From assembly GCA_030141605.1 (NCBI GenBank), contig JAQGDQ010000079.1, forward strand, positions 62,001-126,000: a stretch of 64,000 bases of DNA, written 5' to 3'. The DNA is from Tubiluchus corallicola. Its lineage: Eukaryota; Priapulida; Priapulimorpha; Priapulimorphida; Tubiluchidae. Under the pieces are notes generated by a model. It ran no database searches. It saw nothing but the letters and a program-made list of their open reading frames with translations, and was not told the origin of the DNA. Within the stretch, counting starts at the first letter, position 1; every line of letters starts with the position of its first letter. Of this stretch, positions 1 to 34,787 are shown piece by piece. The position numbers and the translations under genes are program-made.

Positions 1-316
1 ATTAGAATAAAGGGGAAAAAGAGTTTTGAATAACTTTAACGAAGCATACATTTAAAGAGTGCCAATACTTTGAAAACATGGAAGCTGGGCTGGCTCTTGA
101 AGCGTGTTTCCTGTGCACCACAAAAAATGAAACTATTCAAGTAAACATTAAAATTATATATCAAGATGCATCAGCCCACTCGAGTGAAAGTATTACATGC
201 ATAAGCAGTGTTACCGGTACTTTCATGTACTTCTACTACAATTATTATTACCACCAACTGTTGAATTTCTCCAAATATTAAATGCTGCAAATAAAATAAA
301 ATGTAGCATAACTTAC

Positions 317-2986
317 CATACACGGTCCAAGCATCAAAAGCTTCAATTTTGTTTTAAACATATCCGAATCCGTTAAACCATCTGCCTTTCTTCTGGTTTT
401 GCCGAAATTTCCCTGTGAAATATTTTTATTGCTGTGAACGTAATCAGTGTCGTGATCGCGTGTTGACAAATGCCATCTATCGCCGTTTTCTGTAAATTCA
501 TCACCTGAATTCGATTCAGACTCGCTTTCGTCGTCTTCATCTTGAATAATGATTTCTGGATTAATGCGGCTGAAAGAAACCTAAGGCACATGAAGCCGAT
601 TTTCTAAGAAGCTATATATAAGAGCTAATAAAAACATTTTAACTATAATTGAAATCGTTTGCGTCTTTTTCTTACTATAACAATAATTATTAATCAGTGC
701 ACATGTTAGGTTTCTGTGTTTTTATTGTTAGACTGAATAGTTAGTAATATTGTTTATTATTTTTGCAGTAGTTATTTACTGTTTTGAAAATAAATTGAGT
801 TATTCATTGAATAATGCTGCTGACATAATCACTAATAATTGCCTTACACCTTGAATAATAATTAATAATAGGATAGTTTGTAATTTAAAAACAATTTAAA
901 TCAAAAATAACAAAAGCTCAAGAATCCTAATAGACACAGTTTTGCAAAAAATTGATTTTCCCAACAAATAATATGAATTCAGGAATATTATGGGTCTACT
1001 TATCTACATTGCACACCCATACAGTATATTGTTTCGAGATTTATTGCAGAAAATAATCAAAAACCATAATAGCGGTTGTTTAGATTGATTTTAACTAGCT
1101 AACCCTATTGTTGGTGGACGTGCTTAATTATTGAACTTTTTTACTTCTGTAATAATCAGTGTAAGAGTGTCTTGCTAATCTTGACTTTATGGTACTTAAC
1201 ATTCTATAAAAAATATAATAATAATTCCTCTCAATATATATAGTTTTATCATAATTATAAAACTGTAAAAATATTCTGATAACTAAAATCAGACCTTCCT
1301 GCATGTATATCTATGAGTTTACTAATTACATTATTATAATTAAAAATTACAAATGTAAAGAATTATTATTGATACTCACGTCATATAGCTAGGATAATTC
1401 GTAATTAAATTTTAAAAAACAAATTTAAGTCGAAAATATAAAAAGCTTGATATTGTTCATGAAAGTTTTTGTAAAAATTGGGTTTTGATAATAAATAATA
1501 TTTAATCCGCGAATATTCTCTATCGGATATAAAAAACTATGTCTCTACCTGTTTACATTGCACTCCTACATTTCTTATTTCCAAAAACTAAAATTAAAAT
1601 TTTTTAGTTTTTTCCTTTAAGTTCGTCTATCTATATATGCACCTAGGCTGATAAGCGCCTAGGAGCTAGAGCCAAACAAAATTTAGAACATATTATCTCA
1701 AAGTTATTATGTGTCCGACACAGAGACATGGAAAACATATCTCTTACGTCTCTGGAACGTACAAAGAAGTATTGATAATTAAATGAATTAATATTTGGAA
1801 ATACAGTATTGTAAAATCAGTTCTTCCATTATGTCAGATAGTTTAAAGCAAATTTTATTAACTCTCAACTTCATTTAATATTGTTCTACTAACCATTGCT
1901 TTTAGTGTGTACAAATACAAGCTAGTGGCACCGTAAGTCGTTTTCTGTACACGATTTTAGGCGGAAATTGTACAATAGTAAATTGGAATATCTTGTTAAT
2001 TGCTTTGTTAAAATCAAATATATTGTGATGTGTGTCCTTCCGACTTATTATAGCAAACATTTTAAATAGACTTCATTATGCTATATATACGAGGCAGTCC
2101 CAGCACTTTTACTGTAAATAAATTTGTGTTATTACAAATTGCAAATAAATAAACTGAAACTTAAACTTAATTGTCGCTTTTTTGCACAATTATGCCTTAT
2201 GTTGTAATTAATATGTATATCGTATGTTGTATGTGGAGAAATGCGCCAGTATGGCGTGTCTTGTGGCACAGTGTTTATACTTATTTACCCTGGTTGCTTG
2301 GACCTGCCAATGAACATTAATGAACATACAGCATTTTCTGTAAACACTAGTTTTAGTTTTGAGCAAATACATTTATTATATCATGCACTAATTTTTCTTA
2401 AAACGTTAACAGGCCGTTTATTACAAGTATGTATAGTAGGCCTAAGGAAAAACTGTTCTTATACTAATGTAATTAATCTGCTTAAGCATCACATTCTAAA
2501 TCGTCTTAATCATCATGTAACCTTGCTTAATAATTATGCGAATATTTTAATTAACTGTACTTGGTTTCTATTCAGCTAATCAATACAACCAAGTAGAAAG
2601 ATGCAGTATTAACAAATTCTGGTTTATTTCGGGTCTGGAGCTTAAGATTATGCCATTTGCATTTGGGGCAAAATTTAAGCACCACGCCTTTCTCGATTAA
2701 ACAATTCTAAAATAAATAAAAAAATGCCAACGTTCCCGACACCTTAATTCTTATTTGTACGAGCAATACCTGCAGCAAATAGCTTTACAGGTATATAACG
2801 CCGAAATATAATAATTAATCGTAATATTCTGAGCGCATTTATGTTTTAGTTTTGTTTCGTAGTTATTGCATTAAATGTAAATTAAAAAAAACTATAACCT
2901 TACGCATTTTTCTCCCCGGCATAACCAGCAGAATCTAATACACCTACATCTTCCACATACCCCCATTCGTCGTCCCTTTCATCCAT
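317..2986 (-). CDS. 5' part of a gene leaving the left edge; possibly mucolipin (TRPML)-like
   Basis: Two coding exons on the minus strand. Exon 1 is 2986-2904: ATG, 27 codons plus 2 nt, donor GTAAGG. Exon 2 is 569-317: acceptor TTTCTTTCAG, 253 nt, ending in phase 0 at donor GTAAGT. The phases join exactly (GC+C = Ala). The 112 residues begin MDERDDEWGYVED and run through an acidic Asp/Glu/Ser stretch (QDEDDESESES) with no membrane segment, ending in KLKLLMLGPCM. That end resembles the cytosolic LK-x3-M-x-PC stretch just before the first membrane helix of mucolipin channels. The match is short, so the family call is tentative; the existence of the gene is better supported. An acceptor-like TTTATCCAG sits 6 nt before the ATG, so a 5'UTR intron or trans-splicing is possible. 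The gene continues left of base 1. Confidence 0.6.
570..2903. other. Intron 1 of the left-edge gene, repeat remnants
   Basis: 2.3 kb of AT-rich sequence with no supported exon. It holds two diverged direct copies of about 160-180 bp (near 867-1025 and 1388-1570). A retrotransposon-like 3' tail lies near 2090-2160, where AATAAA-type motifs are followed by an 'actgaaacttaaactt' run. An open frame of 112 codons at 2241-2579 has no recognisable family and is probably chance. Confidence 0.5.
867..1570. repeat. Diverged direct duplication, about 520 bp apart
   Basis: Blocks near 867-1025 and 1388-1570 share the same order of short motifs: TAGGATA, a TTTAAA/AAC run, AAAAGCT, CAAATAATAT or TAAATAATAT, GAATATT, and CTACATTGCAC or TTACATTGCAC. 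They read as two old copies of one dispersed element. No terminal repeats were found. Confidence 0.4.
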
Positions 2987-4077
2987 TTCTGTCTGGATAA
3001 ATATCACACGAAACACACGTAGATGAACAGAGCCCGAATGCAAAATATTAACACAAATATTCGTAAGGTAAAACAAATAACTTTAAGCCGAAATTTACGC
3101 CACGGTTTTAACCAAATTGCAAAAATGCATATAACCGGCAGCAAACATCATTATTGCAGCTATAGTCACAGACGTTTCACTCCCAACAAGATGTTGTGGC
3201 AGATTCAAGCACAATAGGCTTATCGTAGGTCTACACTGCAGTTACCATGGTAGGTATTGGTACCGTAGTTCAAAATGAGCTTGAATGTCGCAAAACACGC
3301 AGTGGGAAGGCCCATTAATAATTCATAACTTCTGACTCTCTCTTCCTCGACTGTATCAATGTGTGTTATACAGAAATTAATTATTAACCCGCTGTCTAGA
3401 AATCATTTGGTAAACTCTGATTGATTCGTTCCATATAAGACTGCTATGCAAACTTTTTCAATGCTGTTGGCACTCAGTTTGACGTGAAACATAAAATCAA
3501 ATTTTGCAATCATCAGAAATCAAGAAAACTGTGTTAATTTCATGCTCTATGAGCGCCTCCTAATTTTCTGTGTAGAACATGATCAATTCCTGATTTTTAT
3601 GTTTCAAGTTGGCTATTATCATTTATCACAGCTAACTGCTACTGTTAGTAATTTGTTAATCAACTTCAAGTTTTTCAAGGCATACGCAATAAAAACAAGT
3701 CACTCACACAATGCTATTCAGAATTCGGCTGCTCTTTTATTTTTCACTTTCTTAGGCAACATTACAGTAATGTATTCTACACACTTATTGTGCAAAACGT
3801 TACAAGTGACTCTTGAAAACAACAAGAAAAAAAAGAATTAACCTTTCTCGGCAGCTCTGCGATAGTTCCATCACACTTTCAACCATTTTGTACAGGCAAA
3901 CAGCAATATTATTTTGCAAAATTTCACAAAAAACTCTAAAATATGCCTACAGTTTGCCTTGACGAAAGCGCCAAGTACTACCAGGAGACGCGAAATATCG
4001 AAATGCTAGCTCTTTTGGTTCCTTACGCAAGTGGTGTCATTCTCTGTCAACTCATTTTCTTCCTTGATTTTTGTGCA
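2987..4077. other. Intergenic, head of left-edge gene to tail of CENPV-like gene
   Basis: About 1.1 kb between two minus-strand genes. It should contain the 3'UTR of the CENPV-like gene; an AATAAA on the minus strand lies near 3738-3743. The plus-strand open frames at 3023-3217 and 3542-3841 show no recognisable domain and are probably chance. Confidence 0.5.
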
Positions 4078-26530
<22,453 letters not shown>

Positions 26531-28885
26531 CAAAACAATTAATCATTTTTAAATTAAATTGTGTAGGAACAGGACAATTAAGTAAAATCAACTGATATTA
26601 AGTAACGTTATTATAAACCATAATTAATCCAATCGACAAATTATTTCAAATCTCACTTCATTCAAACAACAGAAAATCTTGTGTCATAATTATTTTGATG
26701 ACTTTAGTTTTTTGACATTGCCAAAAACGTACTAACTTGAAAATTTACTGCACTCAGTTTTTATACTCGTAGTAATTGTAACTGTTATAATCGTAGTAAA
26801 ATTTATTTTCTATTTACATTTTTAAGACTATTAGAGTAGCACAAATTAATTCTGAATGACAAGAATAGTAACAATAAAAAAATCCAACAGTTACAAAACA
26901 AGAAACAAATAAGAACGAAATGGCTTAGTGTTTCGAACTACCACTGTAGTTCCTCTTTATGTCTAAAAGTGACGTTGATTTTGTTTTTGCGTTTCTTGAT
27001 TGTATTTTTTATTTACTGCGCTTCTGTCTTTCTTCAATGTGCTTGTATCCAAAGTTCCTTGTATCCTTGTAGTTGAGTAGTCTAGTAATTCCATGTAATT
27101 TTTCTTCTTTTTGTCTTTTTTTGTTCATCTGAAGAAGTAAACTACTTGTGTCTTTCTTTCTTTTTCTTTGCCTTTTAATTGTGGGATTTTTTATTTGCGA
27201 TATTAGAGTATTAGACAATTATTGTGAATCAATTAGTAGTACTGATAAGCAGAAAACCGTCCATTTTCTTGCATTACAGCATGCATTCTCGTAAAATGTT
27301 TTTAAATGGTCAGCTGACTGGTTTCAAACACATTAAGTATATAATTTTTATTACAATTTGCTCGCATAAAAACGCAGTCACGTTGTGTATGTAAGATTGT
27401 CGTTTACTTGATCAAGTTGTAAATATTTTACAGACGATGCAAATTTATTTAGACACGATTATAATACATGTACACATTATAGCATAGTTACTTCTCTAGT
27501 TTAAAAAATGTATATTTTAAATTACACCCACATTATGTATAGTAAGTTATACATATATTGTACCATGTATAGGTCATGATGTCTATGTACTGTCTTACAA
27601 GTGCGTAGGATTGGTTTCTTAGATCTATTATTTTATGCGTGTTGAAATAAAATAAATTTTAACTACCTGTAAAAGCATACGAGTTCACTATGATTACAGC
27701 TGGCATTCACACCTGTTGACCTGAAACTGCAGATTTTCTTACTAACTTTTAGCTGTTACACTTTCCTGTTAAACCTTCATTTACAGGCATTTTTATTAAG
27801 CAAGCATTCATACATGATTGTATTAAGAATGCTACTTTCCCTTTATTATGCGATCACACATTATTTTGTTGTTGTTACACATTCACCCACATTATCGTTA
27901 ACCTGCTATTGCACAGAGACTTGTGTTAATTTGGAGTCATGCACACTTTCCATTAAATCTGTATTCACACACAGGTTTTCCTGTAAACCTGCGTTCAGGC
28001 ACAAATTTCCAGGCTAAATGCCAATCACACACACATATTCTGTATTCACACATAACAATTATGTTCCTACTAAGCGCTCTCAAGGTTTTTGCTGCGGCAT
28101 TGCCATTATAAATGTCACTTTACTATGTCACATGAACTTATCTAACATACTAACATGAAAGAAGTTTCACTGTATAGGTATGCTCATAAATACAACATAA
28201 TTATTAGCTCACTCAGCAAAATGTTGACTTTACATCAAAGTAGATTCTACATACAAATTTGATATAAATTACATTAGCACAGCAGAAAAAAATCACATAC
28301 TGTATTTTAAGCACCAAGTTTCTAGACTGGAAGCAGACCAGATCACCATCCGAATTCGTGCCTTACCATTGATTTATCAAAGCATAAATTTGACAATAAA
28401 GTATTAGACTTTGCGCATTACAGCTTTGTTTCAGAATTAATCTAATTTTGTATCTTTTAAAGCATCCAGTCTGCCATAGAGTTTATGGCTTATGGCTAAG
28501 CACAAAAGCCAAAAACTGTACTTTTGATCGAAAACAATCAATCTAGCTGACTAGTGTGTTGCATTTCTTAGTTTTGCATACAATTTACGAAAGACTATAG
28601 TTGGAAAACTTGATTTTTGGGAAACTAGCTATGTGCAAATAATGACAAAATAAAATAAAAAAAATAAAAAAATTAGTTAAACAGACAAAGACAGTGGTTG
28701 AACAATTTGTCAAAATTGCAATATATCAATCAGTTACACATCTGTGACTTTTAGGTTTCTGTAAGGCTGAAATACATAGGAAAAATTAATAAAACCTTAA
28801 AATATAAAACAATAACTAAACAGTACAGTAAGGCCATGAAACTAGCAGTAATACTTCTGTAATTTGAGCACTAAAGATGGAATGG
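26531..28885. other. Convergent intergenic region: SLC5A 3' end and FABP-A 3' end
   Basis: About 2.35 kb of AT-rich sequence follows the SLC5A stop. AATAAA motifs on the plus strand lie at 26873-26878 and, overlapping, at 27646-27656; either could end the SLC5A message. The part at about 27690-28060 has diverged repeats of CACA/CCTGTAAACCT-type phrases. No gene is visible. Confidence 0.5.
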
Positions 28886-31800
28886 TTAGATTTTTTTATA
28901 CACTCTCTTGCAAACCACATCCAGCACAGTCAACTCCTGCAAACAGACAACTATTAGTTATTTAACAGTGTTTAATGAAACAAACAATAATTTTATTTAA
29001 AAAGTTAGAAAAATTATGAAAAGCTTGATTTGCAACTGTAAGGGAAAATAGTCAATGAGTATGTCTACTGAGTCAAGCCCAACGACTCCACATCATCTAA
29101 GAAACAAGTGGCAGATGAATCTCAGAAACGTGTGTGAGGCACCAATGATAGGCCAAAGAGACGGGAAGTCAAAAAGTAAAAAAACAGGCCAGTCTAAAAT
29201 TTGTTCATTTTGGATTAGATTCGAGTAAGCTGGATAAACAAGAACATTCGATTATGTGAGCCAATTCAATTAGACCCGATCTTGACTCATTGCAAAGGTT
29301 TTCGAGCATTCAAAATACGATGCAACTTCATCCCGCTATTCCTATACGTTTTAGTATATGGGAAAGATTAACACAAAAATGCATAGGTTATTAGTGTCTA
29401 TTAGGTTTTGTTGCTTAGTTTTTGCAAATAAGTCACTCAGTATGAGCGATATTAGAAAAACATATTCACCAAAGATATAAAATGTCAGTTTTAGGTGACC
29501 ATTAAATAGGTAATTTTAGGTAACTCATAAAATAGCTCACCATTCTCATCTCATCTTCTGTGAATTCTCGTGTGATTATTGATTCGATGCCATTCTCCTT
29601 GGTGTCTTTCTGTACATGAATAAGTTTATTTCCTTCCCTTGTTATGGTACTCTGGAAAAACATGTAGGTAATGTATACGTCAGCAAAAGACTTATGAATT
29701 GACTATTTTCAACAGGTAATATATATATTGTAAGTATATAGCATATTGTAAGTATATTGAAATATATATATATATTGCATGGAATATATTGCTATATACT
29801 TACAATATATATATATATACAATATACATATGTATTCTGTAATGGGAAGAGGCCAATATTAATTTATGCAGATTTCTTTTGAATGTCAATAACAAATCAA
29901 GCAAATATGCGATTAGGGCAGAACTGGGCCGTTTCCGCATTTTTATTAAAATAATTAAGGATACAATCCGTTATTGGATACGTGTTATTAGCCAACCTTA
30001 TGATAGTTAGAAAGCGCTATATATGTATAGCGAAAACCGAAACTTAGCTGAGAACTGTTTTGTTGGACTACTTTTGTTAAGTATATATTACGTGTATATG
30101 GCTTTGAACTTTTTTGGAATAACCAGACAACATTTTCACCTAAGCAACTACATAATAAATTAGAAGTTAAAATAAAAACTGATTATACTCTGTTTTGGAA
30201 AGAAGAAATCCATAACGATAACAAACCTGATGGACATAACAAACTGCGAAAGTATCGCACCTTCAAAAAACAATATCAACTGGAAAACTATTTACTTTGT
30301 GGTATTCCAAATATGCTGTAACAAAATTTACAAAACTGAGAATCAGCTATCATACTTTGTGTATTGAAAGAGGGAGGTACGTTAAACCTAGAAAAATCCC
30401 GGCTGAGAATCGTATATGCACATATTGTTTAAGAAATGAAATCGAAGACGAATTACACTTTGTTATAAAATGCTCTTACTATAATGGCCTTAGAGAAAAA
30501 TTATATAATCACATCAAAGTAATTATACCATCCTTATGGAGCGATGCTGATAAATTTTTATTCTTGATGGGAATTAATGATTTAGAAGTAATTAAGACAT
30601 TTATTAATTATGTTGAAGTAGCGTTGTTAAGACACGATGAACAATATACTATATTATGATCATATCATTGAAAATGAGGCTTAATGAATGACAATTTATT
30701 TTAAATACTAATCATTAAACTTTTCATTAAACAACTAATATAACTAACAGGAAGATTTAACAACATTTGTTTTATTAGTAATTGTTTTGTTTGTATATAA
30801 TGTCATTATATTTCAAAATTGAACTTGTATGTATTGACACTAATAAATAAATATCTAAATATCTAAATAATTGGAATGTATGTCTGTTCTGACGGTAAGT
30901 CACTTTAATAAAGTAACCCATCGTTAACTACCAAAACAATATAATTTGGAACAATTGCTAAATTATACAAACAGTTTGCTTCTAAGTGTTGCACTGATTG
31001 CAGTGCACACGCTAACACATCACAAATAGTTTCAATTAAGAAGGCAAATGGCCAGATTGTTGTCAAGGAATCCCATGAATGAGTTCAATTCCGCCTCTAC
31101 GATGTCGTTTAGAGTGTTGTTGACTAGTTTTTTCTGGTTCCTATAACCTGCGCAGACCTACGTAGAGGTGCTCAAGTTGTAATCGGGCTTCAATCTGAAG
31201 TCATAAAAATTCGTCATCACCTCTGTACAAGTAACCATTTAACGCTCGCGATTACTATAAGCAGCGTCATATGATCCATCCTGCCAAGTCATGTTATTTT
31301 TTCCTTTTTTATAGTTATGTTCTAATTTAAGTGCGTCATACAGCGATAACTCAACACTTATAGAGTGAGTGTAAAATTAGTGCATTGTGCTTAACTTGTT
31401 AGCTGTGTGATAATCTATGCTTTAATTATTCGTTTGATTATAGCCATCTGTGGGTAATTTAACCCATAGTAATTGTGATAAATTCAGTTTAAAACGTGCT
31501 GTGATAAAAAGTAATAATGTATATATGGGATATACGTGGAAAAGCACCTAAGTGATTATACTAAACTATATTCTTGTGTGGCCACATTTTAATCAATCAG
31601 ATCATGCATAATTTGCACTAGTACAATAAATTTCATAACTGGTCCCAATCTAATAGCACCACAATACCAGGCACGTTGCCACTCCCTTAAACAAAACTAT
31701 AAATTTTGCAAAAAAAGTTTAAAATGGTGTTTTTGCTTTGTGTTTTTCCCCAGTAACATTTAATTAAAAAGCTTAATCATTCAATCAATTCGCATAATTA

Positions 31801-34787
31801 TTCTGGATAATTGCAAAATATTAAAGTATAATGCCAAGATGCTGAAAGTCTACACGTTATTTATTTTTCCTTTCTTTACTTTTTAGTACTTAATAAAACT
31901 TTTCTTTGTAGAGACGAGCAGTAATGGTAAAAGTGGAAAAAATATATAAGCCCATACCTTACAATCCCTTCCGTCTGCCGTATGTTCATCAAATTCCTCT
32001 CCTAGTTTGAAAGTTATGACGGTTGTTCTAAATGTTGTTGATGTCGTAATAGTAAACATCTCTCCGTCTAATTTAATCTCAGTAACAGGCGTTAATAGGT
32101 TGGCCATTTTTCTTGTGGCTATGCCAACACCTTAGTAAAAAAATTAACATAATTTTTGTTATATTAAATTATACTAGCAAAGCCCCGCAAAAGATTTTGC
32201 GTAAAAAACCACGTATAATCAATAACACGCGAACATCCTACACAGTCCTCATTTATAACACAAAGCCCGTAACATCCTGTCTACTGTATGTCTGTTAATC
32301 TAACGCAAACCCGTAGCAGGCAGCTTTTTGCTGAATTAAAGTTATAAGATTACAGCAGAGTACAATGGATGACGTCAGCACAATGGAATGCGTCACCACA
32401 GTTTTCTAAGCGAAAATCGCCGAAAATAGAACATCTAATTAACTCGCCAATACTCCTCTCGGTGGACTTGCCCTAAAATGTAACCCACACCATCGTGTAG
32501 CCCTGTCCTTCCTCTTTCTAAAGAGCCGTATATCTCCTTCCGAGAGTCCCACCGGGCGCCGCTAGAACGTTTTTCTCGCATGCTGTTTGGTCAAAATTTC
32601 GAAAAAATCGCGAGTTGGGTCCGGAAAAACGCCCGTTGCGGGACCCCGTGGCCCTCTCGCGAATTCTAAATATGCCTACTACACCCACCGCTGAACGGGC
32701 TATCTATCCATACCCAGTACCCCCCTCGGCCCGTTCCCGTTCTCTACATCTCAGCCGTATAACTTTTGCAATTTTTTGCAAAAAACGCCCGAAAAAGGGC
32801 CATTTTTGGAGGTTTTTCGCCTCCCCCTCCTCCCGGTGGGCCCGATTCGAAAAATAAACCAACAATGGCACGACACTGGATCGAGACCTTTCGTTTGATG
32901 TATAGATCGCCGCCCTCGTCGGAGCTGTAGCCTCGAATCTTATATATATATATATACCAAGAATATTAATATAATAGAAAATAGAACATCTAATTAACTC
33001 GTTGATACTCCTCTCGGTGGACCTGCCCTAAAATATAACCTACATCATCATGTAGCCCTGTCCTTCCTCTTTGTAAAGAGCTATATATCTCCTTCCGAGA
33101 GTCCCACCGGGCGACGCTAGAACGTTTTTTCCGCAGGCTGTTTGGTCAAAATTTCGAAAAAATCGCGAGTTGGGTCCGGGAAAACAGCCGTTGCGGGGCG
33201 CCCTGGCCCTCTCGCGAATTCTAAATATGCCTACTACACCCACCGCTGAACGGGCTATCTATCCATACCCAGCACCACCCTCGACCCGTTCCTGTTCTCT
33301 ACATCTCAGCCGTATAACTTTTGCAAAAAACGGCCGAAAAAGGGCCATTTTTGGATGTTTTTCGCCCCCTATTCCTCCCGGTGGGCCCAATTCGAAAAAT
33401 AAACCATCAATGGCACGACACTAGATCGAGACCTTTCGTTTGATATATAGATCGCCGCAAATGGTGCCCTCGTCCGGACTGTAGCCTCGAATCTTATATA
33501 TATATAAATAAATAAATATATTAAGCCCATACCAAGAATATTAATATAAGAGTATAGATAATTATGCTGTTTTTCAATTTTGCTTGCTACGGTAATATAA
33601 AATTCATAGCATCCAATAACTAATTAGAATTTAGTGCTACAAAAGTTTGCATCCAGTGTAATTTTACTGAATTTACCATGTTGATCAGGCATAATTTGCA
33701 CTAGTACAATAAATTTAATACATATTTGACATAACGCTTAATCGTTGATTTGACTTTACAAATACACAAGGCCAAAAATCGTGAGGGCCTCACAGTAAAT
33801 TCAGTCACATACTGCAGTGACGTGCATGAGTCATAGACCCTAGGGCCTCAGCCCCGGCAGAAAACTATTGATCAACCAATGATTTTAAAATCTACAGCTG
33901 GCCTCAATGTCACTGTAACACAGTAGCTAGACCAGTAGGAGACACACTGTAAAAGTAGCACTAACAATAATAACTCAGGATATCCCTTCTTGGTAAATTA
34001 GTTGCAGCTGACATTCGAAAGAGAAGAGACTGAAACTGTCAAACGAGGCCATATGTGGCACTCTTTAGAAAGCATTTTTTAAGCTGGACATATGACTTAA
34101 AGCTGAATATATGGTCTTTGGCAATAGCATGTCAAAATGAAACTGAAAATCTGGGATGTTAAGAAACGATAGCTAAAATCGAGAACGGAAATTAAGCTGG
34201 CAGCTATATGCCTTTTATGCAGTCAGTCGCCAAAAGTGTGGTATTAATGACATGTATTATTAGCACCTGGGAAATAGTATCTAAACAGCTACAGCATCAG
34301 AATGCACTGTGCTACAGAGAGATGTCTTTTGTGCTGGCTACTAATAAATTCAACTGGGTGAACGTAATTTAAAAAATTTTTGTCTTCGGCTGAAGTCGAC
34401 ATTGAGGTCAACAAAAGCTCAAGGCAGTTTATAACCACTCATTTCCATGTGTAATGTGTTAAAATGAAAACCTTTTACAAAAAGCTTTTACACAATAAAG
34501 TTCATACAACTAATAAAATATTATAAAGATCGTTACATTAACGCCAATGCCTGGCAATCAGAACTTATTTTTAGTAAGAGAAGCTCAATTCTGGACAGTA
34601 ACATTTTTAGTTTATACTTTGCAACTAATGTGTTACATGCATACAACCAGGCAGTAAGCCAAGTGAATTCTATGTTAAAACTGTGATATTTTAACAATAA
34701 ATTAAAGAGCATAATACCTAAAGCTTTCATATACTCGTCAAACATCTCGCTTGAAGCTAACTGGTATTTACCACACAAGTCTGCCAT
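28886..34787 (-). CDS. FABP: Fatty-acid-binding protein A (intracellular lipid-binding family)
   Basis: A cytosolic ten-strand beta-barrel carrier of fatty acids or related hydrophobic ligands. Minus-strand exons are 34787-34718, 32130-31958, 29651-29541 and 28936-28886 (TAA). Phases are 1, 0, 0, the standard FABP arrangement, and the product is 134 aa. The N-terminal lid is [20 protein letters not shown]. Barrel strands include [17 protein letters not shown]. The ligand-carboxylate set R109, R129-x-Y131 (ITREF and CKRVYKKI) is intact. Introns are 2.6, 2.3 and 0.6 kb; intron 1 holds a GC-rich tandem dimer and intron 2 a non-LTR fragment. The frame stays open upstream of the chosen ATG for 33 codons (MCALPRIHSES...), but the chosen start matches the family's usual N-terminus. 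It is the paralogue of the gene at 36396-39300. Confidence 0.95.
29720..29814. repeat. AT-rich inverted repeat (hairpin/cruciform)
   Basis: Left arm 29720-29747 and right arm 29783-29814 are near-perfect reverse complements (ATTGTAAGTATATAGCA against TGCTATATACTTACAAT), in FABP-A intron 2. Confidence 0.75.
30108..30870 (+). mobile_element. 5'-truncated non-LTR retrotransposon, C-terminal end of ORF2
   Basis: It is inserted antisense in FABP-A intron 2. Frame 1 (30108 to about 30319) reads [19 protein letters not shown]. After a frameshift, the frame to 30659 reads [13 protein letters not shown] and [19 protein letters not shown], the C-x2-C-x8-H-x3-C knuckle typical of CR1/L2-type ORF2 ends, then [12 protein letters not shown]. 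An AT-rich tail of TAAATAAATATC-like repeats near 30841-30870 marks the 3' end. No reverse-transcriptase core is present; the copy is dead. Confidence 0.75.
32160..33552. repeat. GC-rich tandem dimer (about 555-bp unit) of an unclassified element
   Basis: Two highly similar units start at 32422 and 32977 with the same GAAAATAGAACATCTAATTA. Each ends in CCTCGAATCTTATATATATA and then ACCAAGAATATTAATATAA. Unit interiors are far GC-richer than the flanks (AGTCCCACCGGGCG, TCGCGAGTTGGGTCCGG, AACGGGCTATCTATCCATAC, GGGCCATTTTTGGA). A leader of about 260 bp begins TATACTAGCAAAGCCCCG near 32172. There are no coding motifs. It lies in FABP-A intron 1. Helitron-like or satellite-like origin is possible, but I cannot decide. 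Confidence 0.7.

Noticed and set aside
2241-2579. 112-codon plus-strand open frame
   Set aside because: AT-rich chance frame inside an intron of the minus-strand gene, with no recognisable motif.
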